64,000 nt of DNA from NCBI RefSeq assembly GCF_007858285.1, contig NZ_VFIL01000009.1:62001-126000 (forward strand). The letters run 5' to 3'. A program made the position numbers and the translations under genes. Source of the DNA: Pseudomonas brenneri (GTDB lineage Bacteria; Pseudomonadota; Gammaproteobacteria; Pseudomonadales; Pseudomonadaceae). The notes below the pieces were generated by a model that saw only the letters and a program-made list of their open reading frames with translations, did no database searches and was not told where the DNA came from. Positions 9,672-16,905 of the stretch are shown in pieces (the first letter of the stretch is position 1; each line of letters starts with the position of its first letter).

Positions 9672-10298
9672 GTGCTCAAAATCTTCATCAAGGTCGCCGC
9701 CCTCATCGCAACATTATCGATGACTGGCTGCGTCTCCTATACCGTCACCGGCCCGTTGGGCGCTCCGCTTCATCCTGCGTCAGTCAGCAACCCCCGCGCG
9801 GCGCAGGTTGCCGATGTCACGGTTGCCATCCCTGGCGCTGACGAGGCAACCCGTACAGCCATCAGCCGCTCGCTTACGATGCAGCTCAACCAGTACGTCA
9901 AGGCGGGTGGGTACTTCAAGCAGGTCACCGAGTACCCCGTGCGCCTGGGGGAGAACGATGTGGTGCTCAAGTTCAACATGACGTCCCTCAAGGGCCATCG
10001 CGCTCCGCATCCTGCCTATATCCCCGGCGCGTTGTTGACCCTGACGATCTGGATCTGGGTGAACGGGCCGATTTATGTGGACAGCTTCGATGTGGCGGGG
10101 GACCTGGTGATCGTCGACCGTGACGGCAAAGAGCTGGCGGCGGCTAAGGAACAGATCAAGTTTGAGCATAACGTCGGCCTGTACGGACGCGAGTACTGGT
10201 CACCGGTCATGGGCGCCAAGCAACTGAATGAACTGGTTTCAAAACTGCTCGCTACCGCCACCGCGAAGTTGGCAACACCTCAGCTCAAGGGAGAATGA
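9672..10298 (+). CDS. Outer-membrane lipoprotein, unknown function
   Basis: The lipobox MTGC places the lipidated Cys at about residue 19 of 208. I do not recognise the family. The mature part begins with a beta strand (VADVTVAIPGAD), then a helix of about 20 residues, a short 'GGYFKQVTEYP' strand and an alternating strand (DVVLKFNMTS). This resembles the N-terminal fold of TolB/CsgG-like lipoproteins. A later hydrophobic stretch (ALLTLTIWIWVNGP) is unusual for a soluble domain. The start is GTG at 9672, with AAGGA at 9661-9665. It is coupled to the next lipoprotein gene. Confidence 0.8.
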   Translation: MLKIFIKVAALIATLSMTGCVSYTVTGPLGAPLHPASVSNPRAAQVADVTVAIPGADEATRTAISRSLTMQLNQYVKAGGYFKQVTEYPVRLGENDVVLKFNMTSLKGHRAPHPAYIPGALLTLTIWIWVNGPIYVDSFDVAGDLVIVDRDGKELAAAKEQIKFEHNVGLYGREYWSPVMGAKQLNELVSKLLATATAKLATPQLKGE

Positions 10299-10300
10299 AC

Positions 10301-10888
10301 ATGATGGGTTTGCTCAAGCGCAGTTGGGTGCTCGCCGCTGTTTTGCTGACGGGGTGCGTGTCCTATTCGCAGCACGAATTGCCGCCGGTCCAGGCCTGGC
10401 CGCCAACGGCCAATGCCCCACAGCAAAAGCCAACGGTGTACGTGCGTACCACGGCCATGAACCAGGTCAACGGTGGCCCGGCCAATACCGCGACGGGTGC
10501 AGCGGCGGCGGTTGCGGAAACGACGGTTGCCGAGGGTTTTCGTCAGTCTGGGCGTTTTGCGCGGGTCAGTACGGATAAGGTCGAGTCGGACCTCTATGTC
10601 GAAGCCTCGTTGTACAACAATGAACAGTTCAGCATGGCTTCGGCCATCATCACCGGTGTGACGTTCTTCATCATCCCCTCAACGGCTAAGAATACCTTCA
10701 CCCTGGAGACTGTATTCAAGGACAAGGACGGCAAAGAGCTGGGCCGTGTACGCAAGAGCGAATCGGTGCGCACCTGGATGCAATTGTTGTTGATCGTCGC
10801 CGTTCCTTTCCGGCAGGACACGCGTGAGATCGTAGAGGCGTTGACCCGCAGTACGCTGGATGAAGCGGTGCAGCGCCGCTTGTTGTAA
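10301..10888 (+). CDS. Outer-membrane lipoprotein, unknown function
   Basis: The lipobox LLTGC and the following VSY are shared with the upstream lipoprotein, suggesting related secretion or origin. The mature domain again has a strand (TVYVRTTAM), a helix ending in FRQSGRFARVS, and a strand (SDLYVEASLYN), consistent with a TolB/CsgG-like layout. A hydrophobic stretch lies near residue 120. GGGAG lies 7 bp before the ATG at 10301; an in-frame ATG at 10295 overlaps the previous stop (ATGA) but has no room for a ribosome site. A strong terminator follows at 10896. Confidence 0.8.
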   Translation: MMGLLKRSWVLAAVLLTGCVSYSQHELPPVQAWPPTANAPQQKPTVYVRTTAMNQVNGGPANTATGAAAAVAETTVAEGFRQSGRFARVSTDKVESDLYVEASLYNNEQFSMASAIITGVTFFIIPSTAKNTFTLETVFKDKDGKELGRVRKSESVRTWMQLLLIVAVPFRQDTREIVEALTRSTLDEAVQRRLL

Positions 10889-10895
10889 GGCGAAT

Positions 10896-10923
10896 GGGGC
10901 GGTACTGGAGCGCCCCTTTTTTA
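10896..10923 (+). terminator. Rho-independent terminator after the two-lipoprotein operon
   Basis: The stem GGGGCG (10896-10901) pairs with CGCCCC (10911-10916) around a 9-base loop. It is followed by a T-rich run to about 10923. Confidence 0.8.
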
Positions 10924-11003
10924 TTTATGAACGCTGCGGACTCAACTGTCGCTCAATCACATCCATCAAGTCGCAGCCATCGGACAGGCCAAAGGTGGGT
11001 AAC

Positions 11004-11249
11004 ATGGTCGCGAACTTATACAAATATCGGCACGGCATTGGCCTGGTCTTACTCCTGGCTGCGCTACTCAATGGCTTTCTACGATTTGACGGTAGCTGGA
11101 AGCGCTTTTTCCTCATGGTGCTGGTGCAGCTGTGGTTTGGCCAGGCGGTCTACAACTATGCGCGAGGCGCCAGGGTGGCCATCGCGCCGGGCGGCATGAG
11201 TAAGGATGCCGACCCTGCGCAGCGCATTCCCGTCCCCGCAACCCTGTAG
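11004..11249 (+). CDS. Small predicted inner-membrane protein
   Basis: This is an 81-aa protein with two hydrophobic helices (GIGLVLLLAALLNGFL and FFLMVLVQLWFGQAV). A short basic loop separates them, and a polar tail ends in PVPATL. The family is not recognised. The ATG at 11004 has AGGTGGG just upstream. Its TAG stop lies inside the left arm of the REPIN that starts at 11245, so the present C-terminus may have been set by insertion of that repeat. Confidence 0.6.
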   Translation: MVANLYKYRHGIGLVLLLAALLNGFLRFDGSWKRFFLMVLVQLWFGQAVYNYARGARVAIAPGGMSKDADPAQRIPVPATL

Positions 11250-11344
11250 GAGCGAGCTTGCTCGCGAAGCACGTAAACGATAACGCTCACTTGTCGAATG
11301 AACGCGTCGCCTGGACGTTTTTCGCGAGCAAGCTCGCTCCTACA
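11245..11344. repeat. REPIN-type inverted repeat, TGTAGGAGCGAGC subtype
   Basis: TGTAGGAGCGAGCTTGCTCG at the left end is mirrored at the right end (CGAGCAAGCTCGCTCCTACA). About 55 bp lie between the arms. The same subtype recurs at 47971-48070. The left arm overlaps the stop codon of the preceding small gene. Confidence 0.88.
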
Positions 11345-11415
11345 GGAACCTGCCAGGACGAAACAACTTGAGAACCGCTCTCAACTCCGTAAAATGCCGC
11401 AGCACTTAATCAGGG

Positions 11416-12009
11416 ATGAATTCGAAGATGCGTGTTTTTGCCTTACTGCTGGCACTGTCCTTCCTGGCCGGCTGTGCTTCCAAGCCCCCGTACTACATCT
11501 CTCCAGCGCCCGTGACCATTCCCAAGAACGCCACGTATTGGCTCGATACCTTCGACGTTGAGGTGGTGGGCAAGAACGAACGCTTCCTGTCGGATGACAA
11601 GGTTCGCCAGCAACTGGGTATCGACCTGGTCGACCGCTTGCTCAAGGCCAAGCGCTACGCCACGAGCAAGGAAAAGGCCGACTACCTGTTGGATGTGAGC
11701 GTTATCTATACGCGGCGTATTCAAGATACGAAGGGCGGTTTCATGACGACCATCGTCGATGACAACACCATCCTGGCCAGTGTCGATTTCAACTATCAGG
11801 TCAAGGTCAAGAAGGCCGATGCCCAGGTGCTGCATTTTTCCCAGGCTCGCCAAGGGCTGATGCCATCTGGGTACAAGGGCGACTGGCAGAACATGAAAAC
11901 CATGGCCGGGGTGCTGACCAACAGCGGCAACTCTAATGTAGAGACCTTCTACACCGGCGCGCTTAGCCGTTTTATCGTTGACGATCTGCGCGGTATTCCA
12001 TCGCGATAG
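11416..12009 (+). CDS. Outer-membrane lipoprotein, unknown function
   Basis: The protein has 197 aa. The lipobox LAGC at residues 17-20 is followed by ASKPPYY. The mature part follows the same plan as the neighbouring lipoproteins: strand (TYWLDTFDVEVVG), long helix (VRQQLGIDLVDRLLKA), 'KRYATSKEKADYLLDVSVIYT' and then beta strands. It precedes the CsgG-family gene by 39 bp and may be cotranscribed with it. A shorter start at 11428 is possible; neither start has a strong ribosome-binding site. The exact function is unknown. Confidence 0.82.
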   Translation: MNSKMRVFALLLALSFLAGCASKPPYYISPAPVTIPKNATYWLDTFDVEVVGKNERFLSDDKVRQQLGIDLVDRLLKAKRYATSKEKADYLLDVSVIYTRRIQDTKGGFMTTIVDDNTILASVDFNYQVKVKKADAQVLHFSQARQGLMPSGYKGDWQNMKTMAGVLTNSGNSNVETFYTGALSRFIVDDLRGIPSR

Positions 12010-12048
12010 CGTTACCTGCGGTCTCGATTTACCACTTAGGAGCACTAC

Positions 12049-12729
12049 GTGAAACCACTCTCAAAAATCCTGCTGTCAGGCTTTGCCGGCGCAGCGCTGC
12101 TGGCGCTGGCCGGTTGTGCCACCGAAAGCTCTCGCGCACTGCCGATCGAAAAAGTCGCCAGCGCCAACGTCGCCTACTCCGGCGTACGTGTGCCGATCGC
12201 CGTGGGCAAGTTCGATAACCGCTCCAGCTACATGCGCGGGATCTTCTCCGACGGCGTGGACCGCCTCGGTGGCCAGGCCAAGACCATCCTGATCACCCAC
12301 TTGCAGCAGACCAACCGCTTCAGCGTGCTGGACCGCGACAACATGGGCGAAATCTCCCAGGAAGCGAAAATCAAAGGCACTGCGCAGAAGCTCAAGGGCG
12401 CTGACTTCGTCGTGACCGGCGATGTGACCGAGTTCGGCCGCAAAGAAACCGGCGACCGCCAACTGTTCGGCATCCTCGGCCGTGGCAAGACCCAGGTGGC
12501 CTACGCCAAGATCAACCTGAACATCGTCAACATCAGCACCTCCGAAGTGGTGTACTCCACCCAGGGCGCCGGTGAATACGCGCTGTCGAACCGTGAAGTA
12601 GTGGGCTTTGGCGGCACCGCCAGCTACGACTCCACCCTCAATGGCAAGGTCCTGGACCTGGCCATGCGCGAAGCGATCAATCGCCTGGTCGACGGCATCA
12701 ACGCCGGCGCCTGGAACCCGCGTAACTGA
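12049..12729 (+). CDS. CsgG/HfaB-family outer-membrane lipoprotein
   Basis: A 226-aa lipoprotein (lipobox LAGC) with the CsgG fold. It shows the strand RVPIAVGKFDNRSS, the helix-turn HLQQTNRFSVLDRDNM and the ADFVVTGDVTEFGR strand. In the curli system CsgG forms a secretion pore, but no curli genes are present. Here it belongs to the conserved trio with DUF4810 and DUF799 lipoproteins, also found in Neisseria (GNA1162 locus), whose role is unresolved. Translation starts at GTG 12049 with AGGAG 6 bp upstream. No transmembrane beta-hairpin typical of true CsgG pores is obvious. Confidence 0.9.
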   Translation: MKPLSKILLSGFAGAALLALAGCATESSRALPIEKVASANVAYSGVRVPIAVGKFDNRSSYMRGIFSDGVDRLGGQAKTILITHLQQTNRFSVLDRDNMGEISQEAKIKGTAQKLKGADFVVTGDVTEFGRKETGDRQLFGILGRGKTQVAYAKINLNIVNISTSEVVYSTQGAGEYALSNREVVGFGGTASYDSTLNGKVLDLAMREAINRLVDGINAGAWNPRN

Positions 12730-12758
12730 TTCACGTGTTTTCAAGGAGCAGTACACGG

Positions 12759-13121
12759 ATGAGCAAGGCAGTGAAGTTATCGCTGATGCTGACAGCAACC
12801 GCGCTGGTTGTAGGGTGCCAGACGGCACCCAAGCCCCTGTATCAATGGGAAAGCTATCAGCCGCAGGTTTATGAGTATTTCAAGGGTGAGCCCAAGGAAG
12901 CCCAGGTCGAAGCGCTGGAGCGCGACCTGCAAAAGATCAACGCCAGTGGCCGCCAGGCCCCGCCGGGCTACCACGCCCACTTGGGCATGCTGTACCTGAG
13001 CATGGGCAAGGATGACCAGATGGTGCAGCAGTTCCGCACCGAGAAGGCGTTGTTCCCCGAGTCCGCTGCCTACATGGACTTTTTGCTGAGAAACGCCAAG
13101 GCCCCGGAGGTGAAGAAATGA
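12759..13121 (+). CDS. DUF4810-family lipoprotein
   Basis: This is a small lipoprotein of 120 aa with lipobox VVGC (Cys at about residue 20) followed by QTAPKPLYQWESYQP, the start of the DUF4810 domain. A helical TPR-like segment (PPGYHAHLGMLYLSMGKDDQ) ends the protein. The ATG at 12759 is preceded by AAGGAG. It sits between the CsgG-family and DUF799 genes, overlapping the latter, so the three probably form one complex at the outer membrane. The function of the family is not established. Confidence 0.9.
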   Translation: MSKAVKLSLMLTATALVVGCQTAPKPLYQWESYQPQVYEYFKGEPKEAQVEALERDLQKINASGRQAPPGYHAHLGMLYLSMGKDDQMVQQFRTEKALFPESAAYMDFLLRNAKAPEVKK

Positions 13122-13768
13122 GCCTGTTGAAACTCACCGGTGCCTTGCTGGCCCTGGCGTTGCTGGGCGGCTGCGCGGCACCCAAGACTTTTGATTACGC
13201 GGCGTACAAGCAGGCGCGACCGAAGTCGATCCTGGTCTTGCCACCGATCAATGAATCCCCTGAAGTGCAGGCGTCCTACAGCCTGGTATCGCAGGTGACC
13301 TACCCATTGGCGGAAGCCGGCTACTACGTGATGCCGATTGCCCTGGTGGACGAAACCTTCCGCCAGAACGGCCTGACCACCGCCAACGATATCCAGGCCG
13401 TGGCACCGGGCAAGCTGCATGAGATCTTCGGCGCGGACGCGGCGTTGTACATCACTGTCAGCGAGTACGGCACCAAGTACATGCTGGTCACCAGCGACAC
13501 CTCGGTGACGGCCTCGGCCAAACTGGTCGACCTGCGTACCGGCACCACCTTGTGGACCGGTTCTGCACGGGCTTCCAGCGAGGAGGGTAACAACAACGGT
13601 GGCGGCCTGGTGGGCATGCTGATCACGGCGGCGGTCAAGCAAGTGATCAACAGCTCCACCGACGCAGCGCACCCGATTGCCGGCATCACCAGCGCACGCC
13701 TGCTGTCGGCCGGGCAACGCACCGGCATCCTCTACGGCCCGCGCTCGCCCAAATACGGCTCGGACTGA
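13118..13768 (+). CDS. DUF799 / GNA1162-family lipoprotein
   Basis: The protein has 216 aa with lipobox LGGC. The family signature region RPKSILVLPPINESPEV is clear, followed by SYSLVSQVTYPLAEAGYYVMPIALVDE. The Neisseria homologue GNA1162 has a TolB N-terminal-like fold. The start overlaps the DUF4810 stop (ATGA), so translation is coupled. It is the last gene of the trio; a perfect REP hairpin follows 15 bp after the stop. Confidence 0.9.
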   Translation: MSLLKLTGALLALALLGGCAAPKTFDYAAYKQARPKSILVLPPINESPEVQASYSLVSQVTYPLAEAGYYVMPIALVDETFRQNGLTTANDIQAVAPGKLHEIFGADAALYITVSEYGTKYMLVTSDTSVTASAKLVDLRTGTTLWTGSARASSEEGNNNGGGLVGMLITAAVKQVINSSTDAAHPIAGITSARLLSAGQRTGILYGPRSPKYGSD

Positions 13769-13783
13769 TCCGCGCAAATCCAA

Positions 13784-13810
13784 TGTGGGAGCGGGCTTGC
13801 CCGCTCCCAC
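13784..13810. repeat. Single REP hairpin after the DUF799 gene
   Basis: A GTGGGAGCGGGC arm pairs perfectly with GCCCGCTCCCAC around a TT loop. It belongs to the same repeat family as the REPINs but is a solitary tight palindrome. There is no T-tract, so it more likely protects mRNA 3' ends than terminates transcription. Confidence 0.8.
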
Positions 13811-13898
13811 CTGGATCGACTGACCGCACGCTAACCCGAATCCCGACGCTCTTACGTCTGACCTTGTGAACGCATCATTCACTCACGAGGTTCAGCCC

Positions 13899-15530
13899 AT
13901 GTCCCGTCCTCTTCTCTTCCTACGCCCCGCTGCCCAGGGCTTTGCCGTGACCTTGCTGGTGGCGCTTGCCGGGTGTGGGCTGTCGTCCCGTGACGAGGCC
14001 AAGGCGCCCGAAGCGGTGGCTATCCCCGAACTGCAAAGTGCGCCCGTCCAGGCTCAGGGGGCCATGCTCAAACGAATGGCGATGCCGGCACCGATGGCCA
14101 TGCATGACGCGGTGGCCATGGAATATCGCGCCGAGCCGCGCGAGCAGTATCAGAACCTGCCGGACAACCCGGTACACAGCGTTGCCCAAACCCCGGTCTC
14201 GACCTTCAGCGTCGATGTCGACACGGGCAGCTACGCCAACGTCAGACGCTTCCTCAATCAAGGTCGCCTGCCGCCCGAAGGTGCTGTGCGACTTGAGGAA
14301 ATGGTCAATTACTTCCCCTACGACTACGCGCTGCCGACCGATGGCTCTCCCTTCGGCGTGACCACTGAAGTCGCCTCGACCCCCTGGAACCCCAGCACGC
14401 GCCTGCTGCGCATTGGCATCAAGGCATCCGAGCGTGCCGTGGCCGAGTTGGCGCCGGCCAACCTGGTGTTTCTGGTGGACGTTTCCGGCTCCATGGACCG
14501 TCGCGAAGGTTTGCCGTTGGTCAAAAGCACCCTCAAGCTGCTGGTGGACCAACTGCGTGATCAGGACCGCGTGTCTCTGGTGGTGTATGCCGGCGAATCG
14601 CGGGTAGTGCTCAAGCCCACATCCGGGCGCGACAAGGCAAAAATCCGCAACGCCATCGACCAGTTGACCGCCGGCGGCTCGACAGCCGGCGCATCGGGCA
14701 TCGAACTGGCCTATCAAATGGCCCGCGAAGGGTTTATCGACCAGGGTATCAACCGCATCCTGCTGGCCACCGATGGTGACTTCAACGTCGGCATCAGCGA
14801 CTTCGACAGCCTCAAGCAAATGGCCGCGGATCAGCGCAAAAGTGGGGTATCCCTGACCACCCTGGGGTTTGGCGTGGATAACTACAACGAACACCTGATG
14901 GAGCAACTGGCCGACGCGGGCGATGGCAACTACGCCTATATCGACAACCTGCGCGAAGCTCGCAAGGTGTTGGTGGAGCAACTCAGCTCGACCCTGGCCG
15001 TGGTGGCGCGGGATGTGAAGCTGCAGGTGGAATTCAACCCGGCCCAAGTCAGCGAATATCGCCTGCTGGGCTACGAAAACCGTGCCTTGAAACGTGAGGA
15101 TTTCAATAACGACAAGGTAGACGCCGGCGAGATCGGTGCCGGGCATACCGTGACGGCGCTGTATGAAATTGTACCGAAGGGTACAAAAGGCTGGCTGGAA
15201 CCGCTGCGCTATACGTCGGCACCTGCTGCCGAGGGCAATGCCGCAGAGCTGGCCATGTTGCGGGTACGCTACAAGCCGGCTGCGGGCGGCAGCAGTCGCT
15301 TGATCGAACACCCGATCAATAGCGCCCGGCACGCGGCCAGCGACGACCTGCGCTTCGCCTCTGCCGTGGCCGCTTTCGCCCAACAGCTCAAGGGCGATGG
15401 CCGCTACACTGGCAGCATGAGCCTGAAGGACACCGCCACCCTGGCCCGCTCGGCCCGTGGTGGTGATCCCTACGGCCTGCGCAATGAATTCGTACAACTG
15501 GTGGAGCTGGCCCAAAGCCTCAAACACTGA
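13899..15530 (+). CDS. vWA-domain lipoprotein (YfbK-like, DUF3520 C-terminus)
   Basis: This outer-envelope protein of 543 aa has lipobox LAGC. A Met/Ala-rich linker (around residues 56-75, with MAMPAPMAMH) is followed by the vWF-N region (TFSVDVDTGSYANVRRFL). The von Willebrand A domain has an intact MIDAS motif DVSGS at residues 194-198, and a C-terminal DUF3520 domain follows. MIDAS domains bind metal and mediate protein contacts. The ECF sigma factor and anti-sigma genes follow about 100 bp downstream, suggesting a common regulon. The ATG at 13899 with upstream GAGG is preferred to the in-frame GTG at 13866. Confidence 0.87.
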   Translation: MSRPLLFLRPAAQGFAVTLLVALAGCGLSSRDEAKAPEAVAIPELQSAPVQAQGAMLKRMAMPAPMAMHDAVAMEYRAEPREQYQNLPDNPVHSVAQTPVSTFSVDVDTGSYANVRRFLNQGRLPPEGAVRLEEMVNYFPYDYALPTDGSPFGVTTEVASTPWNPSTRLLRIGIKASERAVAELAPANLVFLVDVSGSMDRREGLPLVKSTLKLLVDQLRDQDRVSLVVYAGESRVVLKPTSGRDKAKIRNAIDQLTAGGSTAGASGIELAYQMAREGFIDQGINRILLATDGDFNVGISDFDSLKQMAADQRKSGVSLTTLGFGVDNYNEHLMEQLADAGDGNYAYIDNLREARKVLVEQLSSTLAVVARDVKLQVEFNPAQVSEYRLLGYENRALKREDFNNDKVDAGEIGAGHTVTALYEIVPKGTKGWLEPLRYTSAPAAEGNAAELAMLRVRYKPAAGGSSRLIEHPINSARHAASDDLRFASAVAAFAQQLKGDGRYTGSMSLKDTATLARSARGGDPYGLRNEFVQLVELAQSLKH

Positions 15531-15550
15531 TCTTGCCCATGACCGAGATC

Positions 15551-15590
15551 CCTGTGGGAGCTGGCATTAGTTCAGCCCGGCTCCCACAGG
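15551..15590. repeat. Degenerate REP hairpin between vWA and sigma-factor genes
   Basis: CCTGTGGGAGCTGG pairs with CCGGCTCCCACAGG, with one mismatch, around a short loop. It lies 20 bp after the vWA stop and could attenuate read-through into the sigma-factor gene. No T-tract is present. Confidence 0.7.
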
Positions 15591-15629
15591 TAATCTGCAT
15601 TGATCCATCGAAAGGAGTTCGCCACCCAC

Positions 15630-16202
15630 ATGCCCGCTCCAAATGATCCACCCAGCGACGAATCGCTGCTGGCCCGCTACCGCACCGGCGATGCCGCTGC
15701 GTTCGAGATCCTGTACGCCCGGCACCGCCAGGGCCTCTACCGGTTTCTCGTGGGCTTGAGCAACAAGGCCGAACTGGCTGAGGAAATCTACCAGGACACC
15801 TGGCTCAGCCTGATCCGCAGCACCACCCAGCCACAGGGACGGGCGAGTTTTCGTACCTGGTTGTTCCAGATTGCCCGCAACCGTCTGATCGATCACTGGC
15901 GCAAGCACGGCATCCTCAACCCGTTGCACGACAGCTACGACGAACAGCTTCATGCCCAACTCGACGACCGCGCCGGCCCCGAGCAGCAACTGAGCCTGAG
16001 CCGTGACCAGGGCCGCCTGGAGGCTGCTCTGCAAGACCTGCCTGAAGACCAGCGCGAAGTGTTCATGCTGCGTCTGCACGGCGACCTGGAACTGCCACAA
16101 ATTGCCGCCCTGACCGGCAGCCCACTGGAAACGGTAAAAAGCCGCTTGCGTTACGCCCAGCAGAAACTGCGTCGGCTGCTGGCCGAGGAGGTACCCGTAT
16201 GA
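15630..16202 (+). CDS. ECF-family RNA polymerase sigma factor
   Basis: The protein (190 aa) has sigma region 2 (FEILYARHRQGLYRFLVGL, AEEIYQDTWLSLIRS, FRTWLFQIARNRLIDHWR). Region 4 follows (LPEDQREVFMLRLHGDLELPQIAALTG, ETVKSRLRYAQQKLR). It should direct transcription of an envelope regulon. The ATG at 15630 follows AAAGGAG at 15611-15617; a TTG at 15600 is possible but less likely. The stop overlaps the start of the anti-sigma gene, so the two are cotranslated. Target promoters cannot be read from this window. Confidence 0.93.
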   Translation: MPAPNDPPSDESLLARYRTGDAAAFEILYARHRQGLYRFLVGLSNKAELAEEIYQDTWLSLIRSTTQPQGRASFRTWLFQIARNRLIDHWRKHGILNPLHDSYDEQLHAQLDDRAGPEQQLSLSRDQGRLEAALQDLPEDQREVFMLRLHGDLELPQIAALTGSPLETVKSRLRYAQQKLRRLLAEEVPV

Positions 16203-16795
16203 CTGACTCCCGACACTCCCAGGATCCGATTGACGAAGGGCTGATCCAGCACTTTCGCCAACACAGCGCCAGCGAGCCGCCCGCGTCCCTCGACGCCTTC
16301 ATCCTCGCCGCCGCCCGCCGCGAAGCCCCAGCGCCCGCGCCGAGCCTGTGGCAACGCTGGCTGCAAGCCTGTCAACGGCCACGCTGGCAGATGGCCTTTG
16401 CTACCGTCGCCGGGGTCGCGCTATTGATTGGCGTGGTGATGCGCTCGCCAGTGCCGGACATCAACCTGCCTGAAACCGCTCAGTACGCAGCCGCGCCACC
16501 GCCACAGGCACTGTCTGCCCCGGCTGCTCCTGCGCCGATGGCTCGTCTGGCGATGGCACCGCAGGCAGATAGCGCACCAATCCAGGCCGAGATGGCGATG
16601 GCCGATGAGCCCGTGGCAAGAATGAGCAAGCAGATGGCCGTCAAACCGCAGTCCCTGGAACAAGGGCTTGAGGAGATTGTGCGTCTGCGCCAGGCGGGAG
16701 AGAACAGGGCGGCGGATGAGAAACTGCTGGCCTTGTACAAGCGCTTTCCCGACGAAAACCTGCCCGCCCGGTTGGAAGCCCTGCAAAAGCGTTGA
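16199..16795 (+). CDS. Probable membrane anti-sigma factor
   Basis: The protein has 198 aa: a cytoplasmic N-terminus of about 60 residues, one membrane helix (MAFATVAGVALLIGVVM), then a Pro/Ala/Met-rich periplasmic region (MARLAMAPQ, AEMAMADE). A helical C-terminus follows (LEEIVRLRQAGENRAADEKLLALYKRFP). The zinc-binding HxxxCxxC motif of ZAS anti-sigma factors is absent. The role is inferred from overlap with the ECF gene (ATGA) and from topology. The Met-rich periplasmic segment resembles the linker of the vWA lipoprotein upstream. A strong terminator follows. Confidence 0.75.
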   Translation: MTDSRHSQDPIDEGLIQHFRQHSASEPPASLDAFILAAARREAPAPAPSLWQRWLQACQRPRWQMAFATVAGVALLIGVVMRSPVPDINLPETAQYAAAPPPQALSAPAAPAPMARLAMAPQADSAPIQAEMAMADEPVARMSKQMAVKPQSLEQGLEEIVRLRQAGENRAADEKLLALYKRFPDENLPARLEALQKR

Positions 16796-16807
16796 CCAAG
16801 CGCCCAC

Positions 16808-16841
16808 AAAAAAGCCCCAGGTCTTGCGACCTGGGGCTTTT
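16808..16841 (+). terminator. Rho-independent terminator after the anti-sigma gene
   Basis: AAAAGCCCCAGGTC pairs with GACCTGGGGCTTTT around a TTGC loop. It is symmetric, so it can act on both strands. It matches the tRNA-Arg terminator at 18523-18557 nearly base for base, including flanking GCGCCCAC and GTCTGTATCT. Confidence 0.9.
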
Positions 16842-16905
16842 CGTCTGTATCTACTGTCCCCGGCCTGGTTTGAACTGAGACCTACAGGCACCAGTTTTAT
16901 AGGCT
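16842..16905 (-). other. Decayed tRNA 3'-end remnant (tRNA-Arg-like)
   Basis: Read on the minus strand, GGTCTCAGTTCAAACC followed by CCGGGG and AGATACAGAC aligns with the T-arm, acceptor arm and downstream flank of the intact tRNA-Arg at 18567-18643 (GGTCGTGGGTTCGAATCC, CCGGGTG, AGATACAGAC). No acceptor CCA and no 5' half are recognisable, so it is not functional. It adjoins a near-identical copy of the tRNA terminator. It may mark an old tandem tRNA or the edge of an inserted segment. The LysR stop codon lies within it. Confidence 0.5.

Noticed and set aside
12049..12729. CsgG-family gene as evidence for a curli operon
   Set aside because: No csgA, csgB, csgE or csgF-like gene is nearby; the neighbours are DUF4810 and DUF799 lipoproteins.
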